Positions 8,947 through 16,355 of a stretch of 64,000 nucleotides of DNA are shown in pieces (position 1 is the stretch's first letter; each line of letters starts with the position of its first letter). The stretch is from the NCBI GenBank assembly GCA_003327455.1, contig QOQU01000004.1:326042-390041 (forward strand), given 5' to 3'. The translations under genes were made by a program, and so were the position numbers. The DNA comes from Anaerolineae bacterium. GTDB taxonomy: Bacteria; Chloroflexota; Anaerolineae; Anaerolineales; UBA4823. The notes beneath the pieces are model-generated. The model worked only from the letters and a program-made list of their open reading frames with translations, searched no databases and was not told the origin of the DNA.

Positions 8947-9396
8947 ATGAGCAAAGCACAAGAGTGGTTAGAATGCCTGCAACGCAACGGCTACCGGATC
9001 ACCGATCCGCGGCGGATCGTGGTGGAAATCATGGCAGAAAGCACGCAGGCGCTCACGCCCTTGAGAGTATATGAAATCGGGCATCAGCGCTATCCCAGCC
9101 TAGGTTTGGTGACCGTTTACCGCACGCTTGAAAAGCTGGAAGAATTGAATCTGATTCAACGCGTGCACCAGCCTCAAGGCTGTCAGGCTTTTATCACCGC
9201 CTTTCAAGGACATCAACACCTGCTGGTTTGCAGTGGTTGTGGACGGGTGGAGTTTTTTGAAGGCGACGAAGAGGGAATCGAAGCCTTAATCGCCAAAATA
9301 AGCCAGCGCAGCGGTTATAAAGTAGGCGAGCACTGGTTGCAACTGTTTGGAGAATGCCAGGAATGCCAGCAAAATCGGGCGGCGAACCCCCAATGA
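8947..9396 (+). CDS. Fur-family metal-responsive repressor (Zur/Fur-like)
   Basis: ATG 8947 follows AGGAGG and yields 149 residues; the longer open frame runs back into the permease gene. The N-terminal winged helix includes GYRITDPRRIVVEIM and the recognition helix GLVTVYRTLEKLEE. The dimerisation half has FQGHQHLLVCSGCGRVEFFE with one CxxC pair and GECQEC with the second, which together form the structural zinc site, plus His and Glu residues for the sensing site. It terminates the importer operon, and the Fur-box-like site at 5977-5995 makes it the obvious regulator of its own operon. Zinc sensing (Zur) is the best guess from the His-rich importer. Confidence 0.93.
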   Translation: MSKAQEWLECLQRNGYRITDPRRIVVEIMAESTQALTPLRVYEIGHQRYPSLGLVTVYRTLEKLEELNLIQRVHQPQGCQAFITAFQGHQHLLVCSGCGRVEFFEGDEEGIEALIAKISQRSGYKVGEHWLQLFGECQECQQNRAANPQ

Positions 9397-9418
9397 ACGA
9401 TTGAGCAAATCGTTTTTA
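9396..9418 (+). terminator. Putative intrinsic terminator after the metal operon
   Basis: AACGATT (9396-9402) pairs with AATCGTT (9408-9414) around a five-base loop and runs into a short T stretch. The stem is AT-rich and short, so it is probably a moderate terminator. It begins at the stop codon of the Fur-family gene. Confidence 0.55.
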
Positions 9419-9443
9419 CAGGTCGAAAGATAGCCAGGCGCAG

Positions 9444-10421
9444 CTACCCTCTCACGAAGAAGATCAATTTGTTCCCTGACGGATCGGTCACAGAGATGCT
9501 TTGATCCTGTTCGCGATAGGGCAGAGCAATTTCTTCCAATCGCTGGCGGAAAATTTGCCAGGCTTCCAGGTTCGGAAAAGAGAAAGCCAGCGCTTCTAAA
9601 CCCAAAGCGTCGGGCGGAGCGGAAGGCGCTCCTTCTCCCTGCCAGGTGTTGTATCCGACATGATGGTGATACCCACCCGCCGATACCATCCCCATCCGAA
9701 AACCAGCAGCACTGCCCATATCATCGAAACCCAATTGTTCGTGGTAGAAAAAGCGGGTCTGCTCCAGATCCGCGACGTGGATATGGAAATGACCGATCAC
9801 GGTTTGAGGAGGAAGCGGAAGATCGAGGCGATCATCCTTTTCCAGATACGCGAAAAGGGCTTCTAAATCGAGCGGTTCTCGCCCGTTGCTCCATGAACCA
9901 TCGGCGCGCCGGGCGAAGAACTGACCATTTTGCAGGCTGAAAATCCCATCTTCGGGCGACTCGCAGTAGAGTTCGATGGTGTTTCCTTCGGGGTCGTCCA
10001 GATAGGTAGTTTTGGTCATAATGTGATCGGTAGGGGCATTGGGGTAGCGCAAGGCAAAGAGACGACCAATGGCGCGGGCTAATTCGCGGCGGTCGGGGAG
10101 CAACAGCGCGTAATGATAGAGACCACACACGCCACGATAGCGTTTTCCACCAGGAAGCTCTTCGAGAATGACCAGATCGCGACCGCCTGCCCCCAACGTG
10201 ACCTTTCGGGCTGAGGCTCGTATCACTTGCAAGCCCAAGATCTGGCGATAAAAAGCCAGCATCCGCTCCAGGTTTGAAACTCGCAAATGGACAAAAGCCG
10301 GGCGAGTTTGGGGGTGAATTCTCCGGGCTGTAATCGCCGACGGTTGCGGGAAGGAAAATGGAGAGGGCATTGTCCGCGCTCGGGAAGACGACAACCCCTC
10401 TCCAGAACCTGATTCTGACAT
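9444..10421 (-). CDS. Two-domain glyoxalase/extradiol dioxygenase (VOC superfamily), CatE-like
   Basis: A 325-residue protein with two vicinal-oxygen-chelate modules, about residues 38-155 and 205-325. Metal-ligand candidates are visible: His in PAFVHLRV, His in LYHYALLLP and Glu in NTIELYCES of the first module; HIHVADLEQ and GGYHHHVGYNTW in the second. In the second module the position of the last Glu ligand reads NKLIFF, so the ligand set there is incomplete, as in many CatE-type proteins where only one site works. The family contains catechol-2,3-dioxygenases and ring-cleaving enzymes for hydroquinones. It starts one base into the yceI stop (TGATG), in an operon headed by a MarR regulator. 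Confidence 0.85.
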   Translation of the reverse strand: MSESGSGEGLSSSRARTMPSPFSFPQPSAITARRIHPQTRPAFVHLRVSNLERMLAFYRQILGLQVIRASARKVTLGAGGRDLVILEELPGGKRYRGVCGLYHYALLLPDRRELARAIGRLFALRYPNAPTDHIMTKTTYLDDPEGNTIELYCESPEDGIFSLQNGQFFARRADGSWSNGREPLDLEALFAYLEKDDRLDLPLPPQTVIGHFHIHVADLEQTRFFYHEQLGFDDMGSAAGFRMGMVSAGGYHHHVGYNTWQGEGAPSAPPDALGLEALAFSFPNLEAWQIFRQRLEEIALPYREQDQSISVTDPSGNKLIFFVRG

Positions 10422-10963
10422 CAGGCAACTGCCTCGGCTTCTTTCTCCTGAATCATCTCGATTTCGATTTGGACATGAACGTTTTCGCCCACCAGCCAGC
10501 CGCCGGTTTCAAGCGGTACATTCCATTGCAGTCCCCAATCTTTGCGATTGAGGGTTGTGCTGGCAGAGAAGCCGGCTGAAATATTTCCGAAGGGGCTTTT
10601 GACCGTGCCGTTGTATTCAACTTCCAGGGTCACTTCGCGGGTTACATCCCGAATCGTCAGATCACCGATGATGCGACCGTGATTCGAGTCAATCACCTCA
10701 ATCTTTTTGCTTTTGAAGATCAGGTAGGGATACTTCTCGACATCTAAGAAGTCGGGCGATCGCAAATGGGCGTCGCGTTGGGGTTCACGAGTGTTGATGC
10801 TGGCTGCCTCGATCTTCACTTCGACGCTGGAATTGGTCGGGTTTTGCTCATCAAATTCTACCGTCCCCTCAAAGCGCTCAAAGCGCCCACGCACATTCGA
10901 GATCATCATGTGCCGCACGGTAAAGTTGATTTCGGAATGAGCGGTATCAATTTTCCAAGACAT
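10421..10963 (-). CDS. YceI-family lipid-binding protein (cytoplasmic form)
   Basis: A 180-residue YceI/polyisoprenoid-binding lipocalin-like barrel. It opens with WKIDTAHSEINFTVRHMMIS, the conserved start of the family, and contains NTREPQRDAHLRSPDFLDVE and the later GDLTIRDVTREVTLEVEYNG. No signal peptide is present, so this is the soluble cytoplasmic form. AGGAGG precedes the ATG. Related proteins bind isoprenoid quinones or amphiphilic chains and are often next to MarR regulators and quinone-modifying enzymes. Here it lies between marR (9 bases upstream) and the ring-cleavage dioxygenase, consistent with handling of a quinone or aromatic compound; the ligand is inferred only. Confidence 0.93.
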   Translation of the reverse strand: MSWKIDTAHSEINFTVRHMMISNVRGRFERFEGTVEFDEQNPTNSSVEVKIEAASINTREPQRDAHLRSPDFLDVEKYPYLIFKSKKIEVIDSNHGRIIGDLTIRDVTREVTLEVEYNGTVKSPFGNISAGFSASTTLNRKDWGLQWNVPLETGGWLVGENVHVQIEIEMIQEKEAEAVA

Positions 10964-10972
10964 TACTACCTC

Positions 10973-11515
10973 CTAAAGTTTTGATTGTTTTTCTGATTTC
11001 TGGGTCGAAAACCCAGTTCTCTGCGGATCGGTTGCAAATTGAATTGCTTGTCCAGTCTCCTCGCGGAAGGGAGCTCCTTTACCAAGTTTTTTACATAATT
11101 GACCCAGAGTCTCTTGCTCCTGAGGAGTCAGGACGGAAAATTCCTCGACAATCGCTTTTACCTGACAGGGCAAAACCGCCTCGATCTTTTTGCGCCCTTT
11201 TTCGGTGAGATGGACAGTGATAAAACGCCGATCTTGAGTCTCTCGCTCACGGCGCACCAGACCCTGTTTTTCCAGATTGTCGATGACCATCGTCATGTTG
11301 CCGGTGCTCTTGAGAATTTTGTGCGCCAGCTCACTCTGACACAGGCTTCCCAGATGATAAAGCGCTTCCAGCACGCCAAACTGGCTGGGAGTCAGATCTT
11401 CCAGACAGCCGCGCTGGGCAAGGCGAGCTTCGACCGAGTCGGCTGCGCGCATGAGCCTGATAAAAGCATTCAAAGCGCGAATTTCTTGCGGAGTACCGTT
11501 ATAATGGGTTGGCAT
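10973..11515 (-). CDS. MarR-family transcriptional regulator
   Basis: A 180-residue winged-helix repressor. The DNA-binding part includes LTPSQFGVLEALYHLGSLCQ, the recognition helix KSTGNMTMVIDNLEKQGLV, and the wing RRERETQDRRFITVHLTEKG. The last 35 residues are a polar extension of no known role. It heads the minus-strand operon with yceI and the dioxygenase and presumably represses it in response to an aromatic or oxidant ligand. The upstream 220 bases are AT-rich with imperfect palindromes around 11555-11580, where an operator would be expected, but no clear half-sites were found. Confidence 0.92.
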   Translation of the reverse strand: MPTHYNGTPQEIRALNAFIRLMRAADSVEARLAQRGCLEDLTPSQFGVLEALYHLGSLCQSELAHKILKSTGNMTMVIDNLEKQGLVRRERETQDRRFITVHLTEKGRKKIEAVLPCQVKAIVEEFSVLTPQEQETLGQLCKKLGKGAPFREETGQAIQFATDPQRTGFSTQKSEKQSKL

Positions 11516-11736
11516 AATCGTTTTCGTCTATATGGTTCAACATCAAACTATTCAATATAATAATACTAAATATTATCCTATTTGTCAAGATATATTCGAG
11601 TATCTTGCTCAGATAAAAGGTTTCGTGTGTTCCCTTGACAAAATGCCTCTTTGCGCATACGCTTCTTTCATGGATGTCGCCACATCTACCGGTCTTTCCC
11701 TCCCCTATCTCAACCGCTTCTTCATGGCAACCTGAG

Positions 11737-13095
11737 ATGACATCCTCACGCATCGGTACGCTCTTTGGTTTGTTCGCTTTCATTACCTTGCTTATCGCAA
11801 CCTCCTCTGATCCTGCGCTAACCCGCTCGAGCAATCTCACAACCTGTCAACCGTTCAGGCAAGTCAACGAGAATGCCTTTGGGCTTGGTGGAGGCGCAGA
11901 TAATCAATTTAACGACGAAGAAAGCTTTGAAGTGGTGGTCTATAACGGACAGCTATATCTGGGAATGGAAGCCGATAACAGCCTGGGAGCGCGCCTTTGG
12001 CGCAGCCGTTTGGGAGTCTATGCGCCTGATTCGCAAGCAGATTGGGAAGAGGTAGCTGCAGATCATCAAGGCTATCCCTTCGGAAATCACAACCTGGAAC
12101 AGGATGACCACATCGATAGCCTGGCGGTCTTCGGAAATTACCTGTATGTCAGTACCGCCAATCGAGGCTTGACCCAATGGGGGGTCAATCTCTACCGCAG
12201 TCCAGGTGGTGATGCGGGGAGCTGGGAAAATGTACTGACCTCCCAGGGGGCTGGTTTTGGCAATCCCAGGAACGTTAACTTCAAAGATATGCAAATTTTT
12301 CAGGGATACCTGTGTGGAGGCACTCAAAACTGGGACGAGGGCGCACAGGTGTGGTGCAGTCAGGATGGGCTCAGGTGGGTGCAAAAAAACCTGAGCGGCT
12401 TTGGGAGAGAACAACCAGACCCTACCAATCGCGGGGTCTGGTCGAGCATGGTGTTTAAAGATGCCTTATACATGGGAGTCCATAATCGGGGTGAGGCAAT
12501 CAACAATCCAGATGACGATATCGGGAAATTATTCCGCACCAATCACCTGGACGACCTGCCGCATTGGGAAGAGGTATTTTCTGGGCCTGCCGGGCGAGGA
12601 AATCGAGTCGATTTGCTTGGCGAGTTAGCCGGCTATCTTTATATTGCAACCCGTTCATCTCAAGGTCTTTTGATTTACCGCAGCCCCAGCGGCGACCCGG
12701 GAAGTTGGCAACCCGTCAGTCAGCCGGGCATCACTGAAAACCCTGCGAACGTTGATGTGCCGGTCGACGGGGCAGTCGTTTATGACGGTGCGCTCTTTCT
12801 GGCGGTTAGTAATCCCTCCGGTGGATTCCAGCTCTGGCGGACAACAGGGCTGTTAACAAACAACTCAGAGGTGGCTTGGGAGCAGGTTGGGGATAACGGA
12901 TTGGGAGACGTCCACAATGTGCGCGCTGAGCTGATCGTCTTCAACCATCATCTCTATGTCTGGGTGACGAATTACGCCGTTGGGCAGAAGGTGCTGCGTT
13001 CGCATTGCCTGGCGTGTCCTGAAGGGCAATCAGAATGTGAGATCTGGATTCCCGATCTGCCGCAAAAACTGTATTTCCCCTTGATCCGACGCTGA
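11737..13095 (+). CDS. Secreted protein with propeller-like repeats, unknown function
   Basis: ATG 11737 gives a 452-residue protein with a hydrophobic export signal (RIGTLFGLFAFITLLIATSS); the longer frame from 11635 has no signal. The mature part consists of blades that each end in an aromatic-acidic phrase: ADWEEV, GSWENV, HWEEVF, GSWQPV and VAWEQV, with intervening YRSPGGDAG or YRSPSGDPG turns and repeated YLYV/LYLGM/LYMGV strands. This suggests a six- or seven-bladed beta-propeller of the Kelch/sialidase-like type. The protein ends in CLACPEGQSE, then KLYFPLIRR, an aromatic-Pro-Leu-basic tail. No catalytic residues were recognised, so no function is assigned. Confidence 0.75.
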   Translation: MTSSRIGTLFGLFAFITLLIATSSDPALTRSSNLTTCQPFRQVNENAFGLGGGADNQFNDEESFEVVVYNGQLYLGMEADNSLGARLWRSRLGVYAPDSQADWEEVAADHQGYPFGNHNLEQDDHIDSLAVFGNYLYVSTANRGLTQWGVNLYRSPGGDAGSWENVLTSQGAGFGNPRNVNFKDMQIFQGYLCGGTQNWDEGAQVWCSQDGLRWVQKNLSGFGREQPDPTNRGVWSSMVFKDALYMGVHNRGEAINNPDDDIGKLFRTNHLDDLPHWEEVFSGPAGRGNRVDLLGELAGYLYIATRSSQGLLIYRSPSGDPGSWQPVSQPGITENPANVDVPVDGAVVYDGALFLAVSNPSGGFQLWRTTGLLTNNSEVAWEQVGDNGLGDVHNVRAELIVFNHHLYVWVTNYAVGQKVLRSHCLACPEGQSECEIWIPDLPQKLYFPLIRR

Positions 13096-13118
13096 GCAGA
13101 TGGATTGCTGCCCCATCG

Positions 13119-13472
13119 CCGACCTGCGGTCGGTCAAGATGGATACCAGGCAAGCCTGGCGGTACTCTTGGGCGTATCGCTGACCTGCGGTCAGTATGTA
13201 CCGCCGACCTTCTGGTCGGTCTGGTGGGTGCTGGAGACCAGGCAAGCCTGGCGGTACTTTTAGGCGTATCGCTGACCTGCGGTCGGTATGTACCGCCGAC
13301 CTTCTGGTCGGTCTGGTGGGTGCTGGAGACCAGGCAAAGCCTGGCGGTTTCTGGCGTATCGCCGACCTGCGGTCGGTCACGCGCAGGCGCTGAAGGCCAG
13401 GCAAAGCTTGGCGATACGCAATACCAGATAAGCCTGACGGTACAAAACGCTCACCAGGCGAGCCTGGTGGTA
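13119..13472. repeat. Palindromic repeat array, family A (92-base tandem unit)
   Basis: Two short palindromes alternate: ACCAGGCAAGCCTGGCGGTA and CCGACCTGCGGTCGG or CCGACCTTCTGGTCGG. The first type begins at 13145, 13237 and 13329, an exact period of 92 bases, with degraded copies up to 13472. The same palindromes, in the opposite orientation, occur at 24399-24490, and single relics lie near 35895 and 39441. This fits a dispersed REP-like element family; no protein is encoded. Confidence 0.85.
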
Positions 13473-13648
13473 CCTCCTCGTCGGGGAAACAACCGGAGAA
13501 CCACTGGCGTGGTTGTCCGAGCGCATTCCTCCCCTCGTCCTACGGGATAACCCGAGGTGAGGGTAGCCGGTGGGGACGCAATTTATTCCTCATCTCCAGC
13601 CATTATGCGAAATATTTCACAATTGGTACTAATGGGGGATTGCTTTTT

Positions 13649-13671
13649 GTAACAAATTGTGTTATTGTTAC
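13649..13671 (+). promoter_or_regulatory. Inverted repeat, possible operator upstream of the riboswitch
   Basis: GTAACAA (13649-13655) and TTGTTAC (13665-13671) form a perfect seven-base inverted repeat with a nine-base spacer, about 50 bases before the riboswitch. The spacing of about two helical turns fits a dimeric regulator. No promoter hexamers of good quality could be fixed around it. Confidence 0.45.
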
Positions 13672-13699
13672 GTTAAGTCAATCCAATTTTCGTTTGTAA

Positions 13700-13790
13700 G
13701 ACGCAGCGAAAAGGCAAACCCATCGTGAGATGGGGACGCAAAGCTGAGGGTCTATTCTCTGCCGAATAGATAGTCTGGCTGCCGTTGGCG
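13700..13790 (+). promoter_or_regulatory. Cyclic di-GMP-I (GEMM-I) riboswitch
   Basis: The conserved core is present: GGCAAACC (13713-13720), a P2 hairpin CCCATC-GTGA-GATGGG with a GNRA tetraloop, the hallmark GGACGCAAAGC (13734-13744), a P3 hairpin with TCTATTC/GAATAGA arms (13751-13770), and the closing CTGGCTGCC (13775-13783), whose TGCC pairs with the first GGCA to make P1. The element lies directly ahead of the adhesin gene. Its P1 3' strand overlaps the terminator stem that follows, so ligand binding should prevent termination. Confidence 0.92.
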
Positions 13791-13814
13791 AAAGCAACGG
13801 TAGTTTTGTTTTTT
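13779..13814 (+). terminator. Riboswitch-controlled intrinsic terminator
   Basis: CTGCCGTTG (13779-13787) pairs with CAACGGTAG (13795-13803) in a nine-base stem with one G-T pair, then TTTTGTTTTTT. The CTGCC arm is also needed for riboswitch P1. The two folds exclude each other, so cyclic di-GMP binding is predicted to turn expression on. AAGGAGG follows at 13815-13821. Confidence 0.88.
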
Positions 13815-13825
13815 AAGGAGGTCCT

Positions 13826-16135
13826 ATGTTTAAAAGAGGCAACCATTCTAAAAGATTGTCCTCGGCATTCGCCCTGAAAGGCGCATTTGCACTTTGGCTG
13901 ATCCTGAGTCTGGTGTTCAGCCTGTTCCCGGTCAGGAGCGTGTCCGCCGCTCCCAGCGAACCGGGTGGTATGATGAGCCTGGATGGCTCTGAGCCACTGG
14001 GGGGCTTGAGCGAGGGTGGACTGTGCGTCAATCATACCTGGGTAGATGTCACGTCCTATAAGATAAGGGGAACAATTGGAAGTACCGCCAAGGAGTATCA
14101 GACTGCCCGGGCAAAGCTTACCTTCCCTGGCGGGGCAATCAAATATGCCTTTTGCACCGATATCCATCACACGGTTGGCAGCAATGAGACCTATTGTCTG
14201 GACAGCGGCTTCTATTCGGATTGGCGGATTGCCTGGCTGGTTAACAACTATCCTCCACACGCCGATAAAGAACTCAACGCTGCCCGTCAGGCTGCGGTCT
14301 GGCATTTCAGTGATGGCTTCAACTTAGATACCAGCAATCCCACAACAGGCGACTCAACCATTGATAGCAAAGTGCTGAACCATTACAACGCTATCCTTGC
14401 GGCGATCCCGCCCCAAATGCCCCCAGAATATGAAGCCGGCAATGTCTCCCTGAGCATCACGCCGCAAAATGCAACCAACTTCTTGCCCGGGCAAGAAGCG
14501 CATCTCTTCACCGTGACGCTCACCAAAGGCGGTAAGCCGCTGGTGGGTAAAACCATCACGGTTTCGACAACCTTTGGAACGTTAAATCAAACCAGCGGGG
14601 TGACGGATAACAATGGTCAGGTGTCTTTCACCGTCACTTCAAATGCAGCCGGTAGCGCCACGCTCACCGCTTCTGCCACCGTTGTGATCCCGGCTGGCTC
14701 GCGCTTCGTCCATCAATCCTCCCCGAATACCAAACAACGGCTGGTTTTAGGCGAGCCAATTGAGACGCGTGTCCAGGCTACCGCATCCAAGACCTGGGTG
14801 AACGCCCAGAATCTGATCATCGCCCACAAATTCGAAGATAAGAATTACAACGGCGTGCAGGATGCGGGCGAGCCTGACCTGGCGAACTGGCAGTTCACCC
14901 TGACCGTTCCGGGTGGCGCAACCTATTCCGCCTCGACCGGCAGTGATGGAAAAGCTTATTTTTATGACAAGGTTTCCGCCAACGGCGTTTATACCCTGAC
15001 AGAAACCTTAAAGCCAAACTGGACGAACAGCACCGCTCTCAGCCAGGCTCGCGAGCGAAGCGAAAATGATCCCTGGACACAATGGATTGCCCATTTCGGC
15101 AACGCTCAGTATTCTCTGATCACCGTCATCAAATATGAAGACAGGAACGGCAACCAACAAAAAGATCAAGATGAACCGACCCTGCCCGGCTGGCAGTTTT
15201 ACCTCTACAATAAGGTTAACGACAACTGGCAACAGCTCAGTGGAGGTACCACCGGGCTGGACGGATCCGTGAGTTTTAGTGACTTACCCGCTGGCGAGTA
15301 TAAAGTCGTCGAGTTTCTCACCGATCCGCAGTACTTCAACACCAGCGGTTTGGAGCAGATTGTCACGCTGGCTTACTCCGAGCATAAAACGCTCTTCTTT
15401 GGCAACCGCCGCCATGATATGGATTACGGCGACCTGCCCGATGACTATAGCATGACGTTATTCTCCGAGGATGGCGCCCGGCACATGCCTCTCCTCTGCC
15501 AGGCTGGCGAGCAGTCCTGTGATGTCTGGTTAGGGGGAGTCCGCGATCTCGAGTACGATGGTGTGCCGCATGGTTCGGCTTTGGGGGATGATCCAACGAA
15601 CAATGACGAAGACGGCGTGGTGCGAGGTACGAGTTGGGGTGGCGGCACGGGAAGAGTGTTCGTCACAGTGAGCGGCAATTCCTGCTTGAGCGGCTGGGTG
15701 GATTTTGCAGAGGTTGATGAAAATAAGCAGTGGGTAGATTTTGAACCAGATTTTCAATTCACAGAGGTGATCAGCGGAAGCCAAACCTATCAGGAGAAAA
15801 TCATTGACAACCTCATTCTGGATGGTGGGACGCATGAAATCACCTTCGCATTGCCGCCTGATTTTGGCAACGCGACCGTCTTTGCCCGCTTCCGGCTGGT
15901 GCCTGCATTGTTCAGTAATGGGAAATATCATTGTGATCGCGCTGCGGTTGAACCGACTGGCCTGGAGCTTGGGGGTGAAGTCGAAGATTACTACTGGCAA
16001 TTCGGTCCGACAGCCGTCGATCTGAAGAAGGTCAGCGCCGCTCCGCAACAATCCACAGCCGGTTTTGGGCTCGCAGCCGCCGGTCTGGTTCTCAGCCTGA
16101 CGGCTCTCCTGGTTAGTCGTCGGCGCCGCAAATAG
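13826..16135 (+). CDS. Large surface adhesin with predicted thioester domain, Ig-like and SdrD/GEVTED modules
   Basis: A 769-residue exported protein. Residues 1-42 are a long signal peptide ending VSA. Residues about 65-195 resemble the Cys-Gln thioester (TQXA) domain of Gram-positive adhesins: KYAFCTD (Cys110), YCLD (Cys124), then WLVNNYP and ARQAAVWHF with Gln155. A thioester between one of these Cys and Gln155 would bind host or neighbour amines covalently. Next come an Ig-like domain (about 205-290), two SdrD/Cna-B-type modules (FEDKNYNGVQDAGEPDL and YEDRNGNQQKDQDEPTL, with EF-hand-like calcium motifs), and a GEVTED-type module starting DYGDLPDDYSM. The C-terminus is one membrane span followed by RRRRK. 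A cyclic-di-GMP riboswitch controls it, as expected for a biofilm adhesin. The TQ of the canonical motif reads RQ here. Confidence 0.85.
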   Translation: MFKRGNHSKRLSSAFALKGAFALWLILSLVFSLFPVRSVSAAPSEPGGMMSLDGSEPLGGLSEGGLCVNHTWVDVTSYKIRGTIGSTAKEYQTARAKLTFPGGAIKYAFCTDIHHTVGSNETYCLDSGFYSDWRIAWLVNNYPPHADKELNAARQAAVWHFSDGFNLDTSNPTTGDSTIDSKVLNHYNAILAAIPPQMPPEYEAGNVSLSITPQNATNFLPGQEAHLFTVTLTKGGKPLVGKTITVSTTFGTLNQTSGVTDNNGQVSFTVTSNAAGSATLTASATVVIPAGSRFVHQSSPNTKQRLVLGEPIETRVQATASKTWVNAQNLIIAHKFEDKNYNGVQDAGEPDLANWQFTLTVPGGATYSASTGSDGKAYFYDKVSANGVYTLTETLKPNWTNSTALSQARERSENDPWTQWIAHFGNAQYSLITVIKYEDRNGNQQKDQDEPTLPGWQFYLYNKVNDNWQQLSGGTTGLDGSVSFSDLPAGEYKVVEFLTDPQYFNTSGLEQIVTLAYSEHKTLFFGNRRHDMDYGDLPDDYSMTLFSEDGARHMPLLCQAGEQSCDVWLGGVRDLEYDGVPHGSALGDDPTNNDEDGVVRGTSWGGGTGRVFVTVSGNSCLSGWVDFAEVDENKQWVDFEPDFQFTEVISGSQTYQEKIIDNLILDGGTHEITFALPPDFGNATVFARFRLVPALFSNGKYHCDRAAVEPTGLELGGEVEDYYWQFGPTAVDLKKVSAAPQQSTAGFGLAAAGLVLSLTALLVSRRRRK

Positions 16136-16155
16136 GTTGATACAGGAGGTACTTG

Positions 16156-16275
16156 ATGAACGAACAAGAGCGAAAAGATTATTCTACCCCGGCAATCGTG
16201 CTGGAGATGGAACTGGAAACCCGCGCCGGATCATCCTTAGGGCTTGACCTGGATGAATTCTTCGAAGAAGAGTAG
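16156..16275 (+). CDS. Small peptide, candidate lasso-type RiPP precursor (39 residues)
   Basis: ATG 16156 lies seven bases after AGGAGGT and 20 bases after the adhesin stop; a strong terminator follows the stop, so it is the last gene of the riboswitch unit. The first 23 residues look like a RiPP leader: Tyr9-x-x-Pro12-x-Ile14, then acidic-hydrophobic residues, then Thr22-Arg23. The following Ala24-Gly25 would start a core in which Asp31 is residue 8, correct for an eight-membered macrolactam ring, and the tail is acidic (EFFEEE). Y-x-x-P, ten residues from Pro to Thr, and Thr at -2 before Ala-Gly are features known from lasso precursors of Firmicutes. No cyclase, peptidase or RRE gene is in the window, so this stays a hypothesis. 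That the gene is real rests on its binding site and position. Confidence 0.68.
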   Translation: MNEQERKDYSTPAIVLEMELETRAGSSLGLDLDEFFEEE

Positions 16276-16296
16276 GAAGGTTTTCAACTGAGTCAC

Positions 16297-16335
16297 CCCA
16301 CCCCGCCCAGGATTCCCCGGCGGGGTGGGTTCTTT
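16297..16335 (+). terminator. Strong intrinsic terminator of the riboswitch unit
   Basis: CCCACCCCGCC (16297-16307) pairs perfectly over 11 bases with GGCGGGGTGGG (16319-16329), followed by TTCTTT. It ends the adhesin-peptide transcript 21 bases after the peptide stop. Confidence 0.85.
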
Positions 16336-16355
16336 CCACCCAATAATGAGAGAAT

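Noticed and set aside
11499..11840. 113-residue minus-strand frame before marR
   Set aside because: It covers the marR start and the start of the propeller gene and has no recognisable domain.
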